A stretch of 40,412 nt of DNA, from NCBI GenBank assembly GCA_046263055.1, contig JBHELO010000119.1, forward strand, positions 1 through 40,412, read 5' to 3'. The stretch's first letter is position 1. The number at the start of each line of letters is the position of its first letter. The notes below the pieces were generated by a model. That model had not been told where the DNA came from. It saw nothing but the letters and a program-made list of their open reading frames with translations, and did no database searches. The DNA comes from DATAQC01 sp046263055 (GTDB lineage Bacteria > Actinomycetota > Acidimicrobiia > Acidimicrobiales > AC-14). The translations under genes were made by a program, and so were the position numbers. Shown here one piece after another: positions 18,479 through 25,608 of this stretch.

Positions 18479-18508
18479 GCCCGGCTCCCCCTCAGGGCTG
18501 AGCCGGGC
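18479..18508 (-). terminator. Hairpin at the nusB stop, possible terminator
   Basis: GCCCGGCTC and GAGCCGGGC form a perfect 9-bp stem around a 12-nt loop that includes the nusB TGA. It marks the end of the rarA-to-nusB block. No T-run. Confidence 0.45.
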
Positions 18509-18911
18509 GCACCTCGGCGGCGATGGCGGCCAGCACTCCGTTGACGAAGCGGCTGGAGTCGTCGGTGGAGTAGCGGGAGGCCAGCTCTACCGCCTCCGAC
18601 AGGACCACCGGAGTGGGCACGTCGGGCCGGTGGACCAGCTCGAACACCCCCATGCGCAGCAGGGCCCGGTCCAGGGCGGGCATGCGGTCGACGGCCCAGC
18701 CCCGGGCGAAGCGGGCCAGCCACCCGTCGATCTCCTCGCCGTGGTCGGCCACCCCCTCCACCAGCTCCACCGCGTAGGCGTCCGGCGGCACCGGGAGGTC
18801 GGCCAGCACGGCGGCGGCGGCCGCCTCCTTGGCCTCCGCCTCGTACAGCAGGGAGAGCGCCCGCTCCCGGGCCTGGTGCCGAGTGCCCAGGCCGGGGACG
18901 GGTGCGCCCAT
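18492..18911 (-). CDS. nusB: Transcription antitermination factor NusB
   Basis: All-helical RNA-binding factor that, with NusE (S10), binds boxA during rRNA transcription. 139 aa, normal. Family features: ARERALSLLYEAEAKE at the N-terminus, AVDRMPALDRALLRMGVFEL in the middle, PTPVVLSEAVELASRYSTDDSSRFVNGVL and AAI at the C-terminus. The ATG shares one base with the efp TGA (TGATG), so translation is coupled. The efp-nusB pair next to the aro genes is the common bacterial arrangement. Confidence 0.95.
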   Translation of the reverse strand: MGAPVPGLGTRHQARERALSLLYEAEAKEAAAAAVLADLPVPPDAYAVELVEGVADHGEEIDGWLARFARGWAVDRMPALDRALLRMGVFELVHRPDVPTPVVLSEAVELASRYSTDDSSRFVNGVLAAIAAEVRPAQP

Positions 18912-19471
18912 CAGACGCGGGTCAGGTAGTCGCCGCTGCGGGTGTCGACCCGGACGCGGTCGCCGCTGTTGACGAAGAGGGGGACCTGTACGACCAGGCC
19001 CGTCTCGAGCGTGGCAGGCTTACGGGCGCCCGACACCCGGTCTCCCTGGACGCCGGGCTCGGTGGCGGAGACCGACAGCTCGACGGCGGCCGGCAGGTCC
19101 ACGCCCACCACGTTGGCGCCGTACACCTGGAGAACGGCGGTGTCGCCCTCTTTGAGGTAGTCGGCGGCGTTGCCCAGGGCGGCCAGGTCCACGTTGAGCT
19201 GGTCATAGGTGGCGGTGTCCATGAACACGTGGTGGCCGCCCTCCCGGTAGAGGTACTGCATCTCCCGCTTGTCGATGATGGCCTGCTCGAGCTTCTCGTC
19301 GGCCCGGTACGTGCGGTCCAGCACGGCACCGGTGCGGACGTTCTTGATCTTGGTGCGCACGAAGGCGCCGCCCTTGCCCGGCTTCACGTGCTGGAACTCG
19401 ACGACCGTGAACAGGCCGTCGGGCAGGTCCAGGGCCATGCCGTTCTTGAGGTCGTTGGTGGAGACGTTCAT
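18911..19471 (-). CDS. efp: Translation elongation factor P
   Basis: Relieves ribosome stalling at polyproline stretches. 186 aa with the three beta domains: NVSTNDLKNGMAL, the loop KPGKGGAFVRTK with the tip lysine in the usual place (about residue 32), YLYREGGHHVFMDTATYDQ, and the C-terminal GDRVSGARKPATLETG and GDRVRVDTRSGDYLTRV. The modification genes epmA/epmB are not nearby. The ATG at 19471 has GGTGGT upstream rather than a clear Shine-Dalgarno. It lies 31 bp after the M24 peptidase. Confidence 0.96.
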   Translation of the reverse strand: MNVSTNDLKNGMALDLPDGLFTVVEFQHVKPGKGGAFVRTKIKNVRTGAVLDRTYRADEKLEQAIIDKREMQYLYREGGHHVFMDTATYDQLNVDLAALGNAADYLKEGDTAVLQVYGANVVGVDLPAAVELSVSATEPGVQGDRVSGARKPATLETGLVVQVPLFVNSGDRVRVDTRSGDYLTRV

Positions 19472-19502
19472 GCGACCACCATCCCACGGCGGCGGGGGCC
19501 GT

Positions 19503-20594
19503 TCATGCGACGACCAGGTCCTTGGGGGCGTTGGTGAGGGTCAGGCAGCCGGCGGCCGTGACCACCACCGTGTCCTCCACCCGGACGCCGCCGTGGGCCG
19601 GCAGGTACACACCGGGCTCGACCGTCACCACGTGCCCGGCGGCCAGCACGTCGGGCGACGTGGAGGACACCCAAGGTGCCTCGTGGATCTCGAGGCCCAC
19701 CCCGTGGCCGGTGCCGTGGAGGAACTGCTCGGCCCAGCCGGCGCCCGCGATCACCGTACGGCAGGCCTCGTCCACCGCCCGGGCCTCGGCCCCGGCGGCC
19801 ACCGCCGCCACCCCCGCCCGTTGGCTCTCGGCCACCACCTCGGCCATGCGCCGGGCGGTGGCCGACGCCGGCTCCCCCACGCACAGCGTGCGGGTCATGT
19901 CCGAGCAGTAGCCGTCCACCCGGGCCCCGAAGTCCACCACCACCAGCTCGCCGGCACCGATCCGACGCCCGGTGGACTGGTGGTGGGGCTTGGCCCCGTT
20001 GGGACCCGACGCGACGATGGTCTCGAACGACGGCCCCTCGGCGCCGCCCCGCCGCATGGCCACCTCCAGGGCCAGGGCCAGGTTGGCCTCGGTGGGCCCG
20101 CCGAGGAGCAGCGGGCGGCACTCGGCCAGCGCGGCGTCGGCCACCCGGGCGGCCTCCGCCATGCGGTCGATCTCGCCGTCGTCCTTGACCCGCCGCAGCT
20201 CCTCCACCAGGTCCTCGGTGGGCACCAGGTGGTGGCCCGGGAACCACTCGTCGGCGAAGCGACGCTGGCGGGCCCAGGTGACGTCGCCCGCCTCCAGGCC
20301 GAGCCGGTCCACGCCGGCGGTCGTCCCCACCACCGCCTCCCGCTGCTCGTCGGTGGTGCGGCCCACCACGATGGTGGCCTCCACGCCGGCCCGCCCCAGC
20401 TCCTCGGCCGCCCGCTGGCCATAGCGGCCGTCGGTGACGAGGACCAGGCGGTCGGCGAGCACCACCAGGAGGGCGGCCGAGCCGGTGAACCCGGTGAGGT
20501 AACGGACGTTGACGAGGCGGGTGAGCAGGCAGGCGTCGCAGCCGGCACCGTCGAGGCGGGCCCGGAGGCGGTCGGCCCGCCCGGCCACGTCCAT
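19503..20594 (-). CDS. pepQ: M24-family Xaa-Pro peptidase
   Basis: Cytosolic metallopeptidase that cleaves Xaa-Pro bonds. 363 aa from the ATG at 20594. N-terminal creatinase-like domain (LLTRLVNVRYLTGFTGSAAL), then the pita-bread fold with all five metal ligands: the two Asp in VVDFGARVDGYCSDMTRT, the His in HGTGHGVGLEIHEAP, and the Glu residues in TVEPGVYLPAHGGVRVEDT. The position between aroQ and efp is conserved in actinobacteria and many Firmicutes. Whether it prefers dipeptides (PepQ) or longer N-termini (PepP) cannot be told, so the symbol is approximate. Confidence 0.92.
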   Translation of the reverse strand: MDVAGRADRLRARLDGAGCDACLLTRLVNVRYLTGFTGSAALLVVLADRLVLVTDGRYGQRAAEELGRAGVEATIVVGRTTDEQREAVVGTTAGVDRLGLEAGDVTWARQRRFADEWFPGHHLVPTEDLVEELRRVKDDGEIDRMAEAARVADAALAECRPLLLGGPTEANLALALEVAMRRGGAEGPSFETIVASGPNGAKPHHQSTGRRIGAGELVVVDFGARVDGYCSDMTRTLCVGEPASATARRMAEVVAESQRAGVAAVAAGAEARAVDEACRTVIAGAGWAEQFLHGTGHGVGLEIHEAPWVSSTSPDVLAAGHVVTVEPGVYLPAHGGVRVEDTVVVTAAGCLTLTNAPKDLVVA

Positions 20595-20629
20595 CGGCCG
20601 CCGTCCGACCGCAGCCCCCGCGTGGGGGG

Positions 20630-21076
20630 TCACTGTCCGTCCAGCAGGCGTGCCACCGCGGTGACGGCCAGCTCGTACCCGAGGTTCCCGAAACCGCTGA
20701 TGGAGCCGGTGGCCACCGGGGCCACCACCGACGTGTGCCGCCAGGGCTCCCGGGCCGCCGGGTTGGAGAGGTGCAGTTCTACCACCGGCCCCTCGAAGGC
20801 GGCCAGGGCGTCGTGCAGCGACCAGCCGTAGTGGGTGAGGGCGGCGGCGTTCACGACGATGGCGGCGGCCCGGCTCCGGGCGCCGTGCACCGCCTCCACG
20901 AGCACGCCCTCGTGGTCGGACTGGAGGTGCTCGAGGGCCAGGCCGTGGGCGTCGGCCGCCCGAGAGGCGGTGGCCACGTGGTCGGCGAGGGTCTTCGACC
21001 CGTACACCTCGGGCTGGCGCTCCCCCAGCACGGCCAGGTTGGGCCCCGACAGCAGGAGGACGAGCGGCGGGGTCAA
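20630..21076 (-). CDS. aroQ: Type II 3-dehydroquinate dehydratase
   Basis: Third step of the shikimate pathway: dehydroquinate to dehydroshikimate. 148 aa, typical of the dodecameric type II enzyme. Catalytic residues visible: LLSGPNLAVLGERQPEVYG (Asn, Arg, Tyr), the His in NAAALTHYGW, and HLSNPAAREPWRHTS. The substrate segment is usually NAGGLTHTS or NPGAYTHTS, so THYG is a departure. The start is TTG at 21076, 5 bp after the aroKB stop, with GAGG 5 nt upstream; no ATG or GTG would give the GPN motif. Confidence 0.93.
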   Translation of the reverse strand: MTPPLVLLLSGPNLAVLGERQPEVYGSKTLADHVATASRAADAHGLALEHLQSDHEGVLVEAVHGARSRAAAIVVNAAALTHYGWSLHDALAAFEGPVVELHLSNPAAREPWRHTSVVAPVATGSISGFGNLGYELAVTAVARLLDGQ

Positions 21077-21081
21077 CGACC

Positions 21082-22716
21082 TCAGCCCGCCATCTCGGCC
21101 AGGGTGGCCTCCAGATCGGCCCGGCGCACGCCGGTGACAACCTCCAGGCCACGAGGCCCGTCGAGCACGAAGGTAAAGCCGTCCAGGGCCTTCTTGTCCC
21201 GGGCCATGAGGTCCACCAGCTCGGCCGGATCGATGCCCGCCGGCACCGCGGTGGGCAGGCCGTAGCCGTCCACCACGGCAAGGTGCTCGGCCACCCGCTC
21301 GTCGTCCACCCGGCCCAGGCGGCGGGCCAGGCGGGCGGCGAACATCAGTCCCACCGCCACCGCCTCCCCGTGGCGCAGCCCGTAGTGCCCCGCCGTCTCC
21401 AGGGCGTGGGCGAGGGTGTGCCCGTAGTTCAAAACGGCCCTGCTCCTGGCGGCTTGGCCGCCCCGGGCGGGCCCGGCCACCATCCCCACCGGGTCCTCGC
21501 GCTCATCGGCGGCCACGAAGGACGCCTTGATGGCCACGCAGCGGGCCACCTTCTCGGCCAGCGGGAGGTCGGCCAGGTCGTCGTCGGTCAGGAAGTGGTA
21601 CTTGGCCATCTCCCCCAGGCCGCTGCGGTACTCGGCCGGGGGGAGCGTCTCCAACACCTCGGTGTCGCACAGCACCGCCGCCGGCTGCCAGAAGGCTCCC
21701 ACCAGGTTCTTGCCCTCCGGGAGGTTGACGCCCGCCTTGCCGCCGACGGCGGCGTCCACCTGGGCCAGGAGGGTGGTGGCCACCTGGACCACCGGCACGC
21801 CCCGGTGGTACAGGGCGGCGGCCAGGCCGGCGGTGTCGGTGACCGTGCCGCCCCCGACCGCCACCACCACATCCGTCCGGGTCAGGCCGAAGCGGGCGAA
21901 GCCCCGGCACAGGTCCTCGACCGTCTCCAGGCACTTGGCGCCCTCTCCCGCGCCGACGACGAAGGCCCGCCACTCGATCCCCGGGTCCACCGCCACACCG
22001 ATCCCTTCGGAGGTCACCACCGCCGCCCGGCGGGCGCCGACGGGCAGCACCTCCAGGAGGCGGTGACGGGCGCCGGGCCCCACCAGCACGGGGTAGGAGC
22101 GCTCGCCCAGCTCGACCTCCACCCGGGCCAGGCCGCCGTCGGCGGTGATCGGCGGCTCCGCCACTGCCGGGGGGCGGTGCCCGGGGCCGTCGAGGGCCCG
22201 CTCCACCCGGTCGGCCACGTCGGCGGCAGGGAGGTCGTCGACGTCCACCGTCACGTCGGCCACGTCGGCGTACAGGCCGGCCCGCTCGGCGCACAGGCGG
22301 ACCAGGACGCCGGCCGGGTCGCCGTCGAGGAGCGGCCGGTGGGTGCCGGTCGTCACCCGGGCGGCCAGGGTCTCGGGGCGGGCGCGCAGCCACACCACCG
22401 GCCCGGCGGCCCGGATGCGATCCCGGTTGGCGGCGTCCAGCACCACGCCGCCGGCGGCCGCCACCACCGCCCGCCCCCCGGCGTCGAGGGCCTCGGCCAG
22501 CACCTCGGACTCGAGGCGGCGGAACGCCGGCTCACCCTCGGCCGCCCAGATCTGGGCGACGGTCCGGCCGGTGCGGGCTTCGATGGCGGCGTCGCTGTCC
22601 ACGAATTCCCACCCCCGGCGCCCGGCCAGGGCCCGCCCCACGGTGGTCTTGCCCGAGCCCATCATCCCCACCAGGAGGATGCGCTCCGGGCCGCTAGAGG
22701 CCGGCGACGTAGGCAT
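21082..22716 (-). CDS. aroKB: Fused shikimate kinase / 3-dehydroquinate synthase
   Basis: One 544-aa chain carrying two shikimate-pathway enzymes. Residues 1-175 are shikimate kinase: P-loop VGMMGSGKTTVGRAL, FVDSDAAIEARTGRT, ESEVLAEAL, AAGGVV, and the lid with HRPLLDG. A Pro-rich linker (about 176-194) leads to dehydroquinate synthase (about 196-544): VAVGGGTVTDTAGLAAALYHRG, TTLLAQVDAAVGGKAGVN, KNLVGAFWQP, the zinc-ligand region YRSGLGEMAKY, and LNYGHTLAHALE with RHGEAVAVGL. No stop or start lies between the halves. The loop before LNYGHT carries a short insert resembling the carB repeat. The gene overlaps aroC by 23 bp. Confidence 0.95.
   Translation of the reverse strand: MPTSPASSGPERILLVGMMGSGKTTVGRALAGRRGWEFVDSDAAIEARTGRTVAQIWAAEGEPAFRRLESEVLAEALDAGGRAVVAAAGGVVLDAANRDRIRAAGPVVWLRARPETLAARVTTGTHRPLLDGDPAGVLVRLCAERAGLYADVADVTVDVDDLPAADVADRVERALDGPGHRPPAVAEPPITADGGLARVEVELGERSYPVLVGPGARHRLLEVLPVGARRAAVVTSEGIGVAVDPGIEWRAFVVGAGEGAKCLETVEDLCRGFARFGLTRTDVVVAVGGGTVTDTAGLAAALYHRGVPVVQVATTLLAQVDAAVGGKAGVNLPEGKNLVGAFWQPAAVLCDTEVLETLPPAEYRSGLGEMAKYHFLTDDDLADLPLAEKVARCVAIKASFVAADEREDPVGMVAGPARGGQAARSRAVLNYGHTLAHALETAGHYGLRHGEAVAVGLMFAARLARRLGRVDDERVAEHLAVVDGYGLPTAVPAGIDPAELVDLMARDKKALDGFTFVLDGPRGLEVVTGVRRADLEATLAEMAG
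21440..21492 (-). repeat. Single repeat-like insert in the aroB half
   Basis: Encodes PVGMVAGPARGGQAARS between DERED and RAVLNYGHT, where typical AroB proteins have a much shorter loop. At 21448-21478 the DNA aligns with the carB 45-bp unit (25 of 27 positions after one 3-bp gap), in the same reading frame. Confidence 0.6.
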
Positions 22717-23845
22717 CCCGGTTGCGCACCACCTCGGGCATGGAGTCGCCGCCGAACTTGCGGAGGGCCTCGGAGGCCAGGACCAGGGCCACCTCCGTCT
22801 CCGCCACCACCCCCATGGCGGGCACGGCGGTGACGTCGGTGCGCTCCTTGAAGGAGACCGCCTCCTCCTTGGTCTCCACGTCGACGGTCTTGAGCACCGG
22901 GCGGTTGAGTGTGGACAGGGGCTTCATGGCCGCCCGGGCCACGACCAGGTCACCGGTGGACATGCCCCCCTCGATGCCGCCGGCCAGCGTGGATCCCCGG
23001 TGGTACGCACCCTCGCCGGCGTCCCACAGGATGGCGTCGTGGGCCCGGGAGCCCCGCCGGCCGGCCACCTCGAACCCGTCGCCCACCTCCACGCCCTTCA
23101 CTGCGGGGATGCTCATGAGCGCCCCGGCCACCAGGGCGTCCAGGCGGCGGTCCCAGTGCACGTGGCTGCCCAGCCCGACGGGCACGCCGTAGGCCAGGAC
23201 CTCGGCCACGCCGCCCAGGGAGTCGCCCTCCCTGGCCGCCTCCTTGATCTCCGCCACCATCGCCTCCTCGGCTGCCGGGTCGAAGCAGCGCACCGCCGAG
23301 GCGTCCACCGCCGCCAGGTCGGCGGCCGTGGGCCGGGCCGCCGACTTGGACACCACCGGGCCCAGCTGCACGATGTGGGACAGCACCGCCACGCCCAGGC
23401 GAGCCAGGAGGGCCTTGGCCAGGCACCCGGCCGCGACCCGGGCCGCCGTCTCCCGGGCCGACGCCCGCTCGAGCACGTCACGAGCGTCGGTGAAGCCGTA
23501 CTTCTGCATGCCCGCCAGGTCGGCGTGGCCGGGCCGGGGCCGGGTGAGGGGCTTCTCGGTGCTACCCGGCGCCGGGTCCATCTCCTGCTCCCACCGCGGC
23601 CACTCGGTGTTGGCGATCACGATGGCCACCGGCGACCCCAGGGTGCGGCCGTGGCGGATGCCGCCCAGGAGGGTGAGCTCGTCCTGCTCGAAGCGCATCC
23701 TCGGGCCCCGCCCGTAGCCGAGGCGGCGGCGGGCCAGCTCACCCCGGATCTCACCGGCGGTGACCTCCAGCCCGGCAGGCAGCCCTTCCACGGTGACCAC
23801 CAGGCCCTGGCCATGGGACTCGCCGGCGGTGAGGAATCGGAGCAC
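22694..23845 (-). CDS. aroC: Chorismate synthase
   Basis: Last common step of aromatic synthesis: EPSP to chorismate, needing reduced FMN. 383 aa, typical. Signatures: MLRFLTAGESHG at the N-terminus (His 11 region), RRLGYGRGPRM, the phosphate segment RPRPGHADLAGMQKYG, ASARETAARVAAG near residue 128, SHVHWD, and GIEGGMSTGDLVVARAAMKP plus SFKERTDVTAVPAMGVVAE. The GTG start at 23845 has a TAGATT box 6 nt upstream, so it likely heads a leaderless transcript covering aroC-aroKB-aroQ-pepQ and perhaps efp-nusB. A 63-bp gap separates it from the prepilin peptidase. Confidence 0.96.
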   Translation of the reverse strand: MLRFLTAGESHGQGLVVTVEGLPAGLEVTAGEIRGELARRRLGYGRGPRMRFEQDELTLLGGIRHGRTLGSPVAIVIANTEWPRWEQEMDPAPGSTEKPLTRPRPGHADLAGMQKYGFTDARDVLERASARETAARVAAGCLAKALLARLGVAVLSHIVQLGPVVSKSAARPTAADLAAVDASAVRCFDPAAEEAMVAEIKEAAREGDSLGGVAEVLAYGVPVGLGSHVHWDRRLDALVAGALMSIPAVKGVEVGDGFEVAGRRGSRAHDAILWDAGEGAYHRGSTLAGGIEGGMSTGDLVVARAAMKPLSTLNRPVLKTVDVETKEEAVSFKERTDVTAVPAMGVVAETEVALVLASEALRKFGGDSMPEVVRNRDAYVAGL

Positions 23846-23851
23846 GAGCCC

Positions 23852-23857
23852 AATCTA
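23852..23857 (-). promoter_or_regulatory. -10-like box TAGATT before aroC
   Basis: TAGATT on the minus strand, then GGGCTC and the GTG start (6-nt spacing), inside the only intergenic gap of the aro block. It is the closest of these boxes to TATAAT. Confidence 0.55.
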
Positions 23858-23908
23858 CCGGCCTCCCTCAGCGTCCCCCCGGGAGTTCGCCGGCTGAGCG
23901 GCCAGGGG

Positions 23909-24688
23909 CTACTGGCGGAACCACCACCGGACCAGGGGCTGGCCGAACAGGACGGCCACGGCGGCGCCCCCGGCCAGAAAGGGGCCGAAGGACACCTGGT
24001 CCTTTCGGGATCGCCCGCCGAAGAGCAGGAGTCCGACGCCCACGACCGCCCCCAGGGCGAAGCCCAGGAACAGACCCACGGCCACGTGGCTCAGGCTGAG
24101 CCAGCCCAGGAACAGCCCCAGGATGAAGGCCAGGCGGACGTCGCCGAACCCCATGCTGGACGGCTGCACCAGATGGACGAGCAGGAGGGCCCCGAACGAG
24201 ACCGCCGCGCCCACCAACGCCGACTCCAGGTGGCCGAGGTCGCCCTTGACGAGGGCGGCCACGGCCAGCAGGGGCAGCGACAGGGCGATGGTCGGGTACA
24301 CGATGCGGTTGGGGATGATCCGCAGCTCCAGGTCGATGACACTGATCGTCACCAGGCAGGCGAAGAAGACCAGGTAGGCGGGAAGGGCGGCGTCGGCGCC
24401 CAGGCGGAGGCCGACGGCGGCGAAGGCGGCAACCGTCCCCACCTCAACCACCGGGTAGCGGACCGGCACCGCCGCCCCACACGCCGGGCAGCGCCGGCCG
24501 CGGGCCACCCAGGGGACCAGCGGCCGGCGGGCGGGGACGTCGGGGTCGTCGAGGCAGTTCCGGCAGCCGGTCCGCAGTGGGCGGACGGGCCGGCGCTGTG
24601 GCACGCGGTCCACGAGAAAGTTGATCCCGGTGCCCACCCACAGCCCGACCACGGCGCAAGCCACGGCCACCACCACGGTGGCGGTCAC
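23909..24688 (-). CDS. Type 4 prepilin peptidase
   Basis: Inner-membrane aspartic protease that trims (and usually N-methylates) type IV prepilins or type II secretion pseudopilins. 259 aa. N-terminal helix, then a cytoplasmic cysteine cluster (CRNC near residue 44 and CPAC near 69) that binds zinc, and about seven more hydrophobic segments. The two catalytic Asp are in VIDLELRIIPN (about residue 117) and MGFGDVRLAF (about 180). The GTG start overlaps the aroE stop (GTGA). No pilin or pilus-assembly gene lies in the window; a prepilin peptidase next to aroE also occurs in mycobacteria. Confidence 0.92.
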   Translation of the reverse strand: MTATVVVAVACAVVGLWVGTGINFLVDRVPQRRPVRPLRTGCRNCLDDPDVPARRPLVPWVARGRRCPACGAAVPVRYPVVEVGTVAAFAAVGLRLGADAALPAYLVFFACLVTISVIDLELRIIPNRIVYPTIALSLPLLAVAALVKGDLGHLESALVGAAVSFGALLLVHLVQPSSMGFGDVRLAFILGLFLGWLSLSHVAVGLFLGFALGAVVGVGLLLFGGRSRKDQVSFGPFLAGGAAVAVLFGQPLVRWWFRQ

Positions 24689-25608
24689 GGGCCGCCCCCC
24701 TTCCGGGCCAGCTCACCCAGGGCGGCGGCCGACATGACGGCCAGCGGCGGGTCTTCCCCGGTCCACAGGCGGAAGGCCAGCGCGGCCTGGTGGATGAGCA
24801 TGCCCAGGCCGTTGACGGCGGCCGCCCCCTGGTCGCGGGCCGCCTCCAGCAGGGGCGTGAGCGGCGGGTGGTACACCAGATCCACCACCAGCTGGCCAGG
24901 CCCCAGGCAGGACGGGTCCACCACCGTGGGCGGGCCGGCGCCCGCCCCACCCGCCAGCCGGCGGCCCTCCAGGTCGAGGACCTCGGCGCCCGCCGCGGGC
25001 ACGCCGCCCATCCCCACCGGGGTGGCGTTCACCACCAGCTCGGCCCCGGCGGCGTCGGCGGGAGCACCGACCCGTCCCACCGGGCCGGCCAGGGCGGCGG
25101 CCGCCGCCGCCCGCGACTCGGTGCGGTTGGCCACCACCACCTCGGCGGCGCCCGCCTCGGCCAGGGCTCGCACCACGGCTCGGGCCGCCCCCCCGGCACC
25201 CAGCACCAGGCAGCGGCGGCCGGCGGGGTCGAAGCCCTCGTCGCCGAGGAGGGCGTCCACGAAGCCGGCGCCGTCGGTGTTGTGGCCCTCGAGCACGTCG
25301 CCGGGCCGCCGGACCACCGTGTTCACCGCTCTCAGGGCGTCGGCCGCCGGGGACAGGAGGTCGACCGCGCCGGCGGCGTCCTCCTTGTGGGGCATGGTCA
25401 CCGACAGCCCCTCGAGCCCGAGGGCCCGGGCCCCGCCCACCGCCGCCGCCCCCTCGCCGGCGGCCACGTCGAAGGCCAGGTAGGCCCAGTCCAGGTCCAG
25501 GGCCCGGAAGGCGGCGTTGTGCATGGCCGGCGACAGCGAGTGGCGCACCGGATGGCCGATGACCCCTGCCAGGCGCGTCCTCGGGCCCGGTGACCAGCCG
25601 TCGGTCAG
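24685..25608 (-). CDS. aroE: Shikimate dehydrogenase, probable CTG start
   Basis: Reduces dehydroshikimate to shikimate with NADPH. Motifs: GVIGHPVRHSLSPAMHN (shikimate hydroxyl contacts), SVTMPHKEDAAG with the catalytic Lys, GHNTDGAGF with the catalytic Asp, the NADP loop LGAGGAARAVVRAL, VANRTESR, and NGLGMLIHQAALAF. The first standard start in frame (GTG at 25548) lies inside the HPVRHSLS motif and would remove the first strand. The frame is open upstream and the only near-cognate codon at the gene junction is CTG 25608, giving 307 aa and a CTGA overlap with the mltG stop, the same geometry as GTGA/ATGA junctions elsewhere here. An undetected base error is the alternative. Confidence 0.88.
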   Translation of the reverse strand: MTDGWSPGPRTRLAGVIGHPVRHSLSPAMHNAAFRALDLDWAYLAFDVAAGEGAAAVGGARALGLEGLSVTMPHKEDAAGAVDLLSPAADALRAVNTVVRRPGDVLEGHNTDGAGFVDALLGDEGFDPAGRRCLVLGAGGAARAVVRALAEAGAAEVVVANRTESRAAAAAALAGPVGRVGAPADAAGAELVVNATPVGMGGVPAAGAEVLDLEGRRLAGGAGAGPPTVVDPSCLGPGQLVVDLVYHPPLTPLLEAARDQGAAAVNGLGMLIHQAALAFRLWTGEDPPLAVMSAAALGELARKGGGP

